The notes below the pieces were generated by a model. It saw only the letters and a program-made list of their open reading frames with translations. It was not told where the DNA came from and ran no database searches. Shown here one piece after another: positions 7,338 through 15,360 of a stretch of 22,134 nt of DNA. Numbering within the stretch: position 1 is the first letter of the stretch; every line of letters begins with the position of its first letter. Made by a program: the position numbers and the translations under genes. Source of the DNA: JBCDIQ01 sp039024295 (GTDB taxonomy: Bacteria > Bacteroidota > Bacteroidia > J057); contig JBCDIQ010000048.1 of NCBI GenBank assembly GCA_039024295.1, positions 1 to 22,134 on the forward strand, in the 5' to 3' direction.

Positions 7338-8963
7338 ATGGTGTCCAGCGCACATATTCAAAAAGAGCTAGCTGCTTTTATTCAGTTTGGCGAAATCATG
7401 GACCGTGAAATTCGTTCCTACCTTGCGCATGCATTGGTTCAGCACCTGTACCAGCAAGAAAGCGATTTCCTTCAAAAGTGGGCAAGCCATCCCGCGAGTA
7501 CGGCCTATCCCTACTGGCACCGGCTTTTTAGGGAGTTTGCAGAATTGAAGGAAATTCAAACCCTTGCCAAGGGTCAGCAAGACCTTTCGGTAAGCATGGT
7601 CCGCAGTTTATTTTCCTGGGTTGAGGAGTTAAATACCCGCATGCAGCAGGAGGACTTTCAACGGGAAAGCAATCAACTGAATGAGGTTCGACCTCAACAA
7701 GAGGCGGACTGGGCCATTCTGCTCAACCAGCTGGCAAGGGCCTACCCAGAACACAGGAAAAGCTGGCGTTTTTATGATGCAAGGCTTCAGGAAGAATGGA
7801 AAGTGCAAACAGAGGCTTCTGGAGTGAATTCCAGAAAAGAAATCCGGTTGATTCAGGACCATATCTTAGAGGATTGGCACCAGTTATTTGAAGAGAAAAA
7901 AGCACGGCATGATGCGTCCTTTGTTCAGCATGAACTGAAAGACTTCCTTTTGGAACTTAAATACAAATACCAGCGGGTTCTGCGGTTAAGTGAATTTCTG
8001 GCACCCTACTATCGGTTTTCTGGCATAGAGTGGTCGGAAAGTCTGGGAGAGTGGGATTACATCTCCTGGGAAAAAATTGATCGTCATTTGCAGAAGGTTC
8101 AGCAAGATACCCGCGTTCGGGAAATTGCCGATATACTCGGGAGGCTTCAGGAAGCCTCACGTCAGCTCATCTGGCAGTCGGTGAATGAAACACAAATAAA
8201 AGAATACTGGCAGCCGGCTGCTGGTGCCAAATCAGAGATTATCGGGATTCACCATGACCAAGACTTGGCTTCTGTGCTTCCTTCTGAGATAGCCCTGCTG
8301 GCTACACCGGAAACAGAAGTCGTCTTTGCCAAAAAGTATGTAGAGCATAAATTGCTATGCTTCCAGTACCGCAACCAGGAAAAGGTCAAACGGAATGAAC
8401 TGAATCAAGTCTCTCGACTGCTCCCTGATCCCGAGGAAAAAGGCCCGTTTATCCTGTGCATAGACACCAGCGGCTCCATGTTTGGGAAGCCCGAACGAAT
8501 CGCCAAGGCCATCGCTTTTTACATGGCCCAGGAGGCACATAAAATTGGCAGGAGGTGCTTCCTGATCACCTTTTCCACAGATGTGAAGACGTACGAACTG
8601 GCAACAGATATCCAGACATTGGACGGACTAATGGAGTTCCTCACCCTTAGTTTCCATGGAGGCACAAACCTAAAACCTGCCCTCAAAGAGGCCATTTCAA
8701 AACTGGAAAGTTCTGCCTACACTTCTGCAGATGTCCTGGTCATGTCTGATTTTGCCATGCCCCGCCTGGAAAATACCCTCAGAGAAGCCATTAAGCGGCA
8801 AAGATCTACTAAGGGAACCCACTTCCACAGCCTGTACATTACCCGGAACCCCGATCCGAATATGTTACCACCTTCCATATTTGATGCGCACTGGGTGTAT
8901 GACATGGAGCAGGAAGGGGTAGAGGCACGGTCGGCAGATTTTCTGAATAAGTTGATGGGGTGA
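7338..8963 (+). CDS. viaA: ViaA-like VWA-domain protein
   Basis: 541 residues. The N-terminal about 360 residues are mostly helical and charged, without known motifs. The C-terminal VWA domain begins GPFILCIDTSGSM with an intact MIDAS site: D376-T-S378-G-S380, T443 in FHGGTNL, and D471 in VMSDF. These blocks, plus RRCFLITFSTDV and the closing FDAHWVYD, match the VWA domain of ViaA as I remember it. In E. coli, ViaA works with the MoxR-family AAA+ ATPase RavA. No MoxR-type ATPase lies in this window. The protein is somewhat longer than E. coli ViaA (483 residues). There is no signal peptide, so it is cytoplasmic. It is divergent from the membrane protein gene and converges on the oxidoreductase gene with a 24-base gap. 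A more general VWA/CoxE-like call is the alternative. Confidence 0.75.
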   Translation: MVSSAHIQKELAAFIQFGEIMDREIRSYLAHALVQHLYQQESDFLQKWASHPASTAYPYWHRLFREFAELKEIQTLAKGQQDLSVSMVRSLFSWVEELNTRMQQEDFQRESNQLNEVRPQQEADWAILLNQLARAYPEHRKSWRFYDARLQEEWKVQTEASGVNSRKEIRLIQDHILEDWHQLFEEKKARHDASFVQHELKDFLLELKYKYQRVLRLSEFLAPYYRFSGIEWSESLGEWDYISWEKIDRHLQKVQQDTRVREIADILGRLQEASRQLIWQSVNETQIKEYWQPAAGAKSEIIGIHHDQDLASVLPSEIALLATPETEVVFAKKYVEHKLLCFQYRNQEKVKRNELNQVSRLLPDPEEKGPFILCIDTSGSMFGKPERIAKAIAFYMAQEAHKIGRRCFLITFSTDVKTYELATDIQTLDGLMEFLTLSFHGGTNLKPALKEAISKLESSAYTSADVLVMSDFAMPRLENTLREAIKRQRSTKGTHFHSLYITRNPDPNMLPPSIFDAHWVYDMEQEGVEARSADFLNKLMG

Positions 8964-8987
8964 GGGGGATAAAAGGATTTCGTTTGT

Positions 8988-10115
8988 TCACAACACCCTC
9001 TCACTCACTTCTTCCCCGATCAACGAACCAATGGCCACGCCCATACCGCTCAATCGAACGGCTACAAAAAGTCCTGGCTCTACCTCCTGCACAATTGGGC
9101 GTTTTTCCGGACCAGAACTCAGGATGCCACTCCATTGGGTGGAGAAAGACAAATTTGGATGATCACACAGGTGTTTTTTGGCAAATGTTTCCAAATACTC
9201 CCTGATTTCAGGATGTGCCCCAAAATCAGCCGTTTGCTCGCCTTGTGGGTCCAGGTGGCGTCCCCCGCCGATCAACAGGCGGGTGCCCACATTTCTGGCG
9301 TACACATAGCCTTCGTGAAAATGGAAGCAGCCTTTTAGCGAAAGACCTGGGATAGGCTCACTTAGTAAGACTTGGTTGCGAACGGCTATCACGGGTAATT
9401 CCGGCAGAAACTGCCTTGCGAATGCGTTATTGGCCAAGACAACCTTGTTGGCACGTATGTTGGCACCATTTTCTAGTTGTAGCGTAAACCGACCCTTTTC
9501 AGAGGTTATTTCAGAAACGGATTGCCCTGAGGTAAGTCGAATTCCCTTTCTCTGCGCCAGTTCTTGCAGCCGTTGTGTCATGAAACCGGGGTGGAGCTGC
9601 CCCTCGGCATGATTTACGATCAGGTGCTTCACACTGCGTAGCCCCAGTTCAGGAATGCGCGCATCTGCCAGTTCATAGCAATTGGCCATTCCTGTCCACC
9701 CAGCTACAGCACGATTGATGCGGGGCATCGCTTCCAGGCAAGCATGGAAGGTTTCATCCTCATCCAGGAAAATTTCAAATCCGCCCAGGTGCTGATATTG
9801 GATCGCACTGTCTCCTAGTCGAGCCCTAAGCATTTCAAGCCCTTTTATCCGCATCTCAATAAGCGAAACCGCCGCCTCTTCTCCCATTGAATGAATGTCC
9901 GCCAGGATTTCAGTCAAACTACCAAAGCAGGCGAATCCCGCATTTCGAGTGCTCGCCCCACTGGGAAGGTTCCCTCGTTCCAAAACGACGACATTCAAGT
10001 AGGGTGCCTTTTCTTTCAGGCTAATGGCGGTGCTGAGCCCTACCAGACCTCCCCCAACGATGGCGATATCACAAGGAGGAAAAAAAGCGGTTTGTTCCCA
10101 GTAGGTGAGGTTCAA
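8988..10115 (-). CDS. FAD-dependent oxidoreductase, DAO (DadA/glycine-oxidase-like) family, TTG start
   Basis: 375 residues. The Rossmann dinucleotide motif IAIVGGGLVGL (about 17-27) with the acidic end VVVLERG (E46) is followed by the substrate-domain signature SGASTRNAGFACFG (52-65), and the C-terminal LFVAVRLSGMGVAIGSLIGE binds the FAD tail. The family oxidises amines or amino acids with FAD; the substrate is not inferable. The likely start codon is TTG (10113-10115). The upstream frame is open to a TGA at 10242-10244 but has no ATG or GTG. The first internal Met is residue 77, inside the fold. From memory, related Bacteroidota proteins begin MNLSYWE, and here the TTG is followed by NLTYWE. 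It converges with the viaA-like gene. No partner genes are nearby. Confidence 0.88.
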   Translation of the reverse strand: MNLTYWEQTAFFPPCDIAIVGGGLVGLSTAISLKEKAPYLNVVVLERGNLPSGASTRNAGFACFGSLTEILADIHSMGEEAAVSLIEMRIKGLEMLRARLGDSAIQYQHLGGFEIFLDEDETFHACLEAMPRINRAVAGWTGMANCYELADARIPELGLRSVKHLIVNHAEGQLHPGFMTQRLQELAQRKGIRLTSGQSVSEITSEKGRFTLQLENGANIRANKVVLANNAFARQFLPELPVIAVRNQVLLSEPIPGLSLKGCFHFHEGYVYARNVGTRLLIGGGRHLDPQGEQTADFGAHPEIREYLETFAKKHLCDHPNLSFSTQWSGILSSGPEKRPIVQEVEPGLFVAVRLSGMGVAIGSLIGEEVSERVL

Positions 10116-10142
10116 GATGAGGTGTGAGGTATTGGGGTGAAT

Positions 10143-10204
10143 TTGGCTTCGCTCAAGAGGTTTGAAGTTTTCCCCGCTTCGAGGGATTTCGCTTTGCTCA
10201 ACAG
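10143..10204. repeat. Imperfect direct repeat in intergenic DNA
   Basis: The 17-base unit at 10143-10159 recurs at 10188-10204 with 14 of 17 identities (shared core GCTCAA). Between them lies a further GCTTCG-containing stretch. It lies in the gap upstream of the oxidoreductase gene; no function is assigned. Confidence 0.4.
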
Positions 10205-10283
10205 TTATTGGTTTACAGTGTTCGTTGTACAGTATTTGGCCTCAAAACCAGCAACTGAAAACCGAAAACTGCCAACCGGAAAC
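10202..10283. repeat. Degenerate inverted/tandem repeat rich in AAAACCG/AACTG units
   Basis: 10202-10214 is an imperfect inverted copy (11 of 13) of 10259-10271. The right part (about 10247-10283) is a run of short AACTG, AAAACCG, AACTGCC, AACCGG and AAAC units. 10202-10220 resembles 2642-2660 (15 of 19). Such 'aaccg/aactg' intergenic strings look familiar from Bacteroidota genomes, but I cannot cite a named family. The stretch 10116-10385 holds these repeats and I see no gene in it. Confidence 0.4.
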
Positions 10284-10385
10284 TTCTTCAAACTACGATG
10301 ATTCCCGTATGGGAATAATTCTTTTAAGTGAACAGTTTGCCGATGGCTGGTAAGGGCAGGTTTTTCACCTGTTCAACATAAACAT

Positions 10386-10574
10386 ATGGAAACTTTTCTA
10401 GATTGGCTATGGAGAAACTTGATAATCTGTGTTGGGCAATTGGCGGGGTTATACCTGTATGTTGTTTGGCTGCAAGGGAAAAAGCTGCACCAGGAAATTG
10501 ATGCCCAACAGGAGCGGATCGCTACCCAGGCTCGTGCAGAGGAGTGCCTACGCAATGTTGGGAATGATCAATGA
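10386..10574 (+). CDS. Possible small single-pass membrane protein
   Basis: 62 residues: METFLDWLWRN, then one hydrophobic segment (about 12-30, LIICVGQLAGLYLYVVWL), then a charged helical tail (QGKKLHQEIDAQQERIATQ). This layout looks like a genuine small membrane protein rather than a chance frame, and the overlapping +1 frame does not look like protein. Against it: no recognisable family, no Shine-Dalgarno site, no clear promoter, and its last 27 bases overlap the 3' end of the convergent SDR gene. Conservation would decide. If it is not real, 10116-10547 is a 432-base non-coding gap. Confidence 0.4.
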   Translation: METFLDWLWRNLIICVGQLAGLYLYVVWLQGKKLHQEIDAQQERIATQARAEECLRNVGNDQ

Positions 10575-11402
10575 CTCGCTTAATGTCCATAGGTCTTTCG
10601 CCAGCTTTTCGTCGTAGCTAATGTCTGAAGAAGGCTTTGGCTTACACAGGTCGACATATTTTCCTGAAAAGGTAGCCTCCGGACTGCTGGCAAGAAAAAT
10701 GGAGGTTTCAGCTCCTTCGGCAGGTGTTTTGGACTTCCAAAAGGACCGCCTGACTTTCCAGGCCAGTGCGTGAATGGGCGTGGTGTGCTTCAGGCCAATG
10801 TTAGTAAAGACTAGGCCAGGTTGAAGGCAATTTACCACGATTGGTTTTCCTTCTAACCTTCTGGCCAATTCATAGGTAAACAGCACATTGGCCAATTTTG
10901 ACTGGGCATAAGCTGCCAGGCCGGAATAGGTTCGGTTTGTAAACTGGACATCCTCTAGCGGCATTTTTCCATTGAAATGAGAATCAGAACCCACATTAAT
11001 GATTCTGCCTTCTGGAGCGGCTTCCAGGCTAGGCAACAAGAGTTTGGCCAGGAGAAAATACGCCATGTGGTTGATGGCCCACTGCATTTCGATGCCATCC
11101 TCTGAGAGCCCACGCTTTGAAAACCAGGCACCTGCATTGTTCACCAAAACATCTAGATGAGATCGTTCGGACCTAAATGCCGTTGCCGCCTGAGCAATTT
11201 GGTGCTGAGAAGAAAGGTCCGCTGCCAGCCAGAACAGCTGGGCATCTGGATGTATCGCTAGGATACGTGCCATGGCACCTTGGGCCTTTTCTTCCGTTCG
11301 GCAGAGCAGCCACACCTCAGCCCCTTTTCCAGCCAGGGCGCTGGCCGTTTCAAATCCAATGCCTGCATTTGCGCCGGTTACCAGAACTCGTTTACCAATC
11401 AT
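10548..11402 (-). CDS. SDR-family NAD(P)-dependent oxidoreductase (retinol-dehydrogenase-like)
   Basis: 284 residues from the chosen start. Classical SDR features are VLVTGANAGIG (7-16, cofactor glycine motif), ADLSS (61-65), NNAG (88-91), a Ser near the VGSDS block (139-141), and the catalytic Y165-x-x-x-K169 in AYAQSKLAN. The overall pattern (VNCLQPGLVFTNIG, ASSPE...SGKY) is that of the retinol dehydrogenase/WW-oxidoreductase-like group; the real substrate is unknown. The frame extends to an ATG at 11468, but that extension translates the yidC terminator hairpin. Starting at 11402 puts the cofactor motif at the usual distance from the N-terminus. No separate promoter is obvious, so it may depend on read-through from yidC or on a cryptic start. 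Confidence 0.88.
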   Translation of the reverse strand: MIGKRVLVTGANAGIGFETASALAGKGAEVWLLCRTEEKAQGAMARILAIHPDAQLFWLAADLSSQHQIAQAATAFRSERSHLDVLVNNAGAWFSKRGLSEDGIEMQWAINHMAYFLLAKLLLPSLEAAPEGRIINVGSDSHFNGKMPLEDVQFTNRTYSGLAAYAQSKLANVLFTYELARRLEGKPIVVNCLQPGLVFTNIGLKHTTPIHALAWKVRRSFWKSKTPAEGAETSIFLASSPEATFSGKYVDLCKPKPSSDISYDEKLAKDLWTLSESLIIPNIA

Positions 11403-11421
11403 GAGAAGAAAATTGTTGTCA

Positions 11422-11465
11422 AATAAAATACCGTTTCCAGGGATTTCATTTTCCTGAAAACGGTA
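11422..11465 (-). terminator. yidC: Rho-independent terminator after yidC
   Basis: 13-base arms at 11429-11441 and 11453-11465 pair fully in the minus-strand RNA with one G-U wobble. They are separated by an 11-base A-rich loop and followed by TTTTATTT. The hairpin begins 21 bases past the yidC stop and ends about 26 bases before the SDR start at 11402. Confidence 0.75.
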
Positions 11466-11486
11466 CATGAACGGATTGATCAGTTA

Positions 11487-13442
11487 TTATTTCTTCTTAC
11501 GACGAGAATTTCGGTTGCCTTTGTTGGATTGATTTCCCCGACGTTGCTTCATCACTTCTTCCTGCTTCTTTTGTTGCGCATCCATCCATCGCTCCATCCG
11601 GGATTTTCCATTTTTCCCTTTCTTGGCACTTTTCTTTTTCAGTGCACGCATCTGGGTCAGCAGCTTTTCATCGTCTAAGGATGCTCGAATCGCCGTGGTT
11701 TGAATGATGGAAATGATGTTAGAAGCAAAATAATACCAGCTCAACCCAGAGGCGTAGTTGTTCAGGAAGATTACAAAGATGATGGGCATCGCATAAGGGA
11801 TGTACTTCATCATGGGCATGGCCGAGTTGGTAGGCTGAGATTTTTGTTGGTAATACGTGTAAATGTAAATCGAGACAGCCATCAACAGCGTGAATAAACT
11901 CACGTGGTCCCCATAAGCAGGAATAGAAAAAGGCAGTTCGAGTACGGAATCATACGTACTCAGGTCATCGGCCCACAAGAATGATTTATGGCGAAGTTCT
12001 ACTGATTGCGGGAAAAAGAAGAACATCGAAATCAGGATCGGGTACTGCAAAATCATCGGCAAACACCCCCCAAATGGACTGGCCCCCATCTGTCGGTAGA
12101 TGTTCATCTTGGCCATCTGCTGCTTTTGCGGATCGTCCTTGTGTTTCTCATCCAGAGACTTGATCTCATCCGTCTCGTTTATCACCCGCAACTTCGCCAT
12201 GGAAACATAGCTTTTGTAGGTAAGCGGGAATACAATCAGCTTTACCAGAATGGCAAAGATCAGGATAATGAGGCCGTAGTTGGAGATGTATTTTTCCAGG
12301 AATTTGAATACATAAATGGTCCCGATATTAATCTGACTGATAAACAGATACCCCAAGTCCATTTGATCTTCCAGGTTCCGGTCATATTTATTCAGTACAT
12401 CATACTCATTGGGTCCCAGGTACATGGTGAAGTTGGTCCTGGGATCCTTTTCGTCAAACTCTACCGTCATGTCAGCCTTCATGATCTTGGCGATTTTTTC
12501 ACCAGGGGGGACAGATATTTCCAGCTTAGCGGAGGAAAGCGGTTCATCTGCGATGAATATATGAGAGAAAAACTGGCTTTTAAACGAGATCCAGTCAATG
12601 GCAAACTGCACGAATTCGCTTTCCGTATCAGAGGTTCTGCCCCCCATCGTTTCCAGGTCTTCGCCAGACTGCATATAGGCAATCGCGGTTTTCTCCCGCT
12701 GAGAAGAGATGGCCTTTTCTGTTCTGGGGACAAAGGACACCCATTTAAACTGGTAGGAAGAGTTTTTCAGGTCCCGACGATCTTTGGTGTTGAACCCGTT
12801 TAGGCTGACGCTGTATCCCAAGTCGTAGGCATTGCCCTTGATGGTGTAAATTTGTTCAACACTTCTGCCCCCTTCAAGGGAAGCCACCATTTTGAACTCC
12901 TGCTCATTTTCTCCACTTACCGTGAAATCGGTGGTTTTGGATGGGGAGAAATAAATCTCATCACTTCGAATGGCAAATCGTTTTTGGTAAGCAAATTCGA
13001 AGTAAAACTGGTTGTTAGGGTTATCCGTGAAGATCGGGAGTGGGAGAGAATCGTAGGTCTCGTGGTTATTCAGGTGTGCTGAGAGCAACTTTCCCCCTTT
13101 CGAGCTGAACTTCAGAACAAGTTTATCTGTGGTGACGGTGATAAATTGCTCTTCTCCCTGCGTCAGCGGAGCGAAGTCAGCATATTTCGCCGCCTTTTCA
13201 GCTTTACGAGCAATTTCCATAGCCTGCTTAACGGAGTCTGGCAGGGTCGGATCAATCGGTTGATCTTCGTCTGGCAGCAAGGCTACCTGATCTTCTGGGG
13301 CAATCTCTTCGACCCCCTCCACCTGTTCTGTCACGGCCGGATCAGCAGATTCTGGCTTGGTTTCTGGCGCAAAGAAGGTGTAATACATCACCATCATTAC
13401 CAGCATCAAGCTCATTCCTATTAGGGCATTTCTGTCAAGCAT
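11487..13442 (-). CDS. yidC: Membrane protein insertase YidC
   Basis: 651 residues, usual for Gram-negative YidC. It inserts and folds proteins in the inner membrane, alone or with SecYEG. The N-terminal anchor (MLDRNALIGMSLMLVMMVMYY) begins as in other family members. A long periplasmic beta domain (about 60-360) contains FSSKGGKLLSAHLNN. The Oxa1 core starts near YISNYGLIILIFAILVK and has FPLTYKSYVSMAKLR, MGASPFGGCLPMILQYPI, the later hydrophobic segments SLFTLLMAVSIYIYTYY and IPYAMPIIFVIFLN, and SGLSWYYFASN. The last about 50 residues form a very basic tail (ending SRRKKK), typical of Bacteroidota YidC and probably ribosome-binding. It lies 61 bases downstream of pyrG on the same strand and is followed by a terminator, so the two are probably one operon. 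Confidence 0.97.
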   Translation of the reverse strand: MLDRNALIGMSLMLVMMVMYYTFFAPETKPESADPAVTEQVEGVEEIAPEDQVALLPDEDQPIDPTLPDSVKQAMEIARKAEKAAKYADFAPLTQGEEQFITVTTDKLVLKFSSKGGKLLSAHLNNHETYDSLPLPIFTDNPNNQFYFEFAYQKRFAIRSDEIYFSPSKTTDFTVSGENEQEFKMVASLEGGRSVEQIYTIKGNAYDLGYSVSLNGFNTKDRRDLKNSSYQFKWVSFVPRTEKAISSQREKTAIAYMQSGEDLETMGGRTSDTESEFVQFAIDWISFKSQFFSHIFIADEPLSSAKLEISVPPGEKIAKIMKADMTVEFDEKDPRTNFTMYLGPNEYDVLNKYDRNLEDQMDLGYLFISQINIGTIYVFKFLEKYISNYGLIILIFAILVKLIVFPLTYKSYVSMAKLRVINETDEIKSLDEKHKDDPQKQQMAKMNIYRQMGASPFGGCLPMILQYPILISMFFFFPQSVELRHKSFLWADDLSTYDSVLELPFSIPAYGDHVSLFTLLMAVSIYIYTYYQQKSQPTNSAMPMMKYIPYAMPIIFVIFLNNYASGLSWYYFASNIISIIQTTAIRASLDDEKLLTQMRALKKKSAKKGKNGKSRMERWMDAQQKKQEEVMKQRRGNQSNKGNRNSRRKKK

Positions 13443-13503
13443 CGTCTAGTTATTGTTTTCAGCGAAATACGTAATTTATGGTTAAAAGTGTTGCGCTGTC
13501 AGG

Positions 13504-15168
13504 TTAAGAAGCGGAAGATATCTCCTCTTTTACGACTCCATTCGGTTCACACGCTTGTTTGCAAACCAGCGCAGCTTTCACAAACGCCATGAATAGAGGG
13601 TGAGGAGATTCTACTGTACTTCGGTATTCAGGGTGAAATTGGGTGCCGATGAAAAATGGATGATTTTTTAGCTCCATTATTTCAACCAGCCCCGTATCAG
13701 GGTTGATGCCACTCATGACAGCATTCCCTTTTTCGTATTGCTTTCTAAACTGGTCATTGAATTCATAGCGATGGCGGTGGCGTTCACGGATTTTATTCTT
13801 TCCATAAATCTGATGAGCCAGGCTGTTTCGCTTAAGTTGGCAATCATATGCCCCCAGGCGCATGGTGCCCCCAAGCTGTTCCACCTGTTTCTGCTCCTCC
13901 ATCATGGAGATGACCGGGCTTTCTGCTTGGGCATCAAATTCGGTGCTATTGCATCCAGGTAAATTCAGCACATTTCGGCCATATTCAATTACCGCGGCTT
14001 GCATACCCAGGCAAATGCCGAAAAACGGCCTCTGGTGTTCCCTGGCGTAGCGAACTGCGGCGATTTTCCCTTCAAGCCCGCGTTCCCCGAATCCAGGGGC
14101 TACCACCAGCCCGTTTAAATTGCCCAGAAGCCGTTGGCTGTTGGCCTCTGTGATATCTTCTGAATGGATATACTCTATTTTAACATCCAGTTCCTGCTCG
14201 ACCCCGGCAATTTTCAAGGACTCTGCAATGGAAAGGTAAGCATCGTGTAATTCTACATATTTGCCAATCAATCCAATACGAATATCATCAGAAGGATTGC
14301 GGAGCTTTGATAGAAAATTTTTCCAGTAGGAAAAATCTGGGTCCTGGCGCGTGAACAGGTGAAGTTTTTTCTGAACCACCAAATCCAGTTTTTCCCGCAT
14401 CACAAGGAACGGCACCTCATAAATGCTGTTTGCATTGATGTTCTCAATGACAGATTCCTGGTCAACATTGCAAAATCGGGCAATTTTCTGGCGCACGTCG
14501 GGTGGGATTTTGTGTTCCGTACGACAGACCAGAATGTCAGGTTGCACCCCAGATTGTAGCAGGCTCTTCACAGAGTGCTGCGTAGGCTTCGTTTTCAGCT
14601 CACCCACTGCTTGTAGATAGGGTACCAGGGTAAGGTGAATCACAATGACATCGTTGGGCCCATTTTCATACCGAAACTGCCGAAGCGCCTCGATATATGG
14701 CAGGGATTCAATGTCACCAACGGTCCCGCCAATCTCAGAGATGATGATGTCGAACTTCTCTTGTCCTTCATTGATCAGGGCAAATCGACGTTTAATTTCG
14801 TTGGTAACGTGCGGGATCACCTGAACCGTTTTCCCACCAAATTCCCCTTTTCGCTCCCGCCGGATCACCGTTTCGTAGATCTTTCCGGTGGTTACATTGT
14901 TGGCTTGGGAGGTAGGCCGGTTCAAAAAACGCTCATAATGGCCAAGATCTAAGTCGGTCTCAGCTCCATCATCGGTCACGTAGCATTCCCCGTGTTCGTA
15001 GGGATTGAGCGTACCGGGGTCCACATTTAAGTAAGGATCCAATTTTTGAATGGTGGTACTGAACCCCCTGAGTTGGAGTAGCTTGGCCAGTGAAGCTGCA
15101 AGAATTCCTTTCCCCAGGGAAGAGGTGACCCCGCCGGTTACAAAAATGTACTTAGTTGATGTGGACAT
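13504..15168 (-). CDS. pyrG: CTP synthase PyrG
   Basis: 554 residues, close to the family's usual 535-550. It converts UTP to CTP using ATP and glutamine in the cytoplasm. The N-terminal amidoligase domain begins KYIFVTGGVTSSLGKG (P-loop, 6-21) and includes DPYLNVDPGTLNPYEHGE and the EIGGTVGDIES block. The class I glutaminase domain has its nucleophile C386 in GICLGMQ and the H512/E514 pair in TQFHPEYRS. A purine-rich AGAAGGG sits about 8 bases before the ATG, one of the few Shine-Dalgarno-like sites in the window, and a -7 element lies at 15194-15201. It is followed by yidC, an order I recall as common in Bacteroidota. It is divergent from the unknown exported protein gene. All key residues look intact. 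Confidence 0.98.
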   Translation of the reverse strand: MSTSTKYIFVTGGVTSSLGKGILAASLAKLLQLRGFSTTIQKLDPYLNVDPGTLNPYEHGECYVTDDGAETDLDLGHYERFLNRPTSQANNVTTGKIYETVIRRERKGEFGGKTVQVIPHVTNEIKRRFALINEGQEKFDIIISEIGGTVGDIESLPYIEALRQFRYENGPNDVIVIHLTLVPYLQAVGELKTKPTQHSVKSLLQSGVQPDILVCRTEHKIPPDVRQKIARFCNVDQESVIENINANSIYEVPFLVMREKLDLVVQKKLHLFTRQDPDFSYWKNFLSKLRNPSDDIRIGLIGKYVELHDAYLSIAESLKIAGVEQELDVKIEYIHSEDITEANSQRLLGNLNGLVVAPGFGERGLEGKIAAVRYAREHQRPFFGICLGMQAAVIEYGRNVLNLPGCNSTEFDAQAESPVISMMEEQKQVEQLGGTMRLGAYDCQLKRNSLAHQIYGKNKIRERHRHRYEFNDQFRKQYEKGNAVMSGINPDTGLVEIMELKNHPFFIGTQFHPEYRSTVESPHPLFMAFVKAALVCKQACEPNGVVKEEISSAS

Positions 15169-15193
15169 ATATACCCTTCTGCAAATGTTCTTA

Positions 15194-15201
15194 CAAAATT
15201 A
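15194..15201 (-). promoter_or_regulatory. pyrG: -7 promoter element of pyrG-yidC
   Basis: The minus strand reads TAATTTTG, an exact match to TAnnTTTG. It predicts a start near 15188 and a leader of about 20 bases before the pyrG ATG (15168). The upstream region at -33 has only a weak TTTC. Confidence 0.45.
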
Positions 15202-15360
15202 CTTCCTCAGATCAAGAAAGTGAAATTTGATTTATCTTCTTTGGCTTCAATTTTGTAAATTGATAATCAGACGAATAGTTCCTCTTACTACGAATCATTT
15301 CCCACCACCCTCTGTACACGAGTGGCTTTTAAGGTAGGTAAGCCGCTACAATTTCAAGAA

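Noticed and set aside
10304..10370. Short hairpins TTCCC...GGGAA and CAGGT...ACCTG considered as terminators or operators
   Set aside because: Arms of only about five bases and no T run follow, so neither is supportable as a terminator; no known operator recognised.
11403..11468. N-terminal extension of the SDR protein
   Set aside because: It translates the yidC terminator hairpin and displaces the cofactor motif from its usual N-terminal position.
12006..12803. 265-codon open frame on the plus strand
   Set aside because: It lies wholly inside yidC on the opposite strand, has no family features, and yidC is certain.
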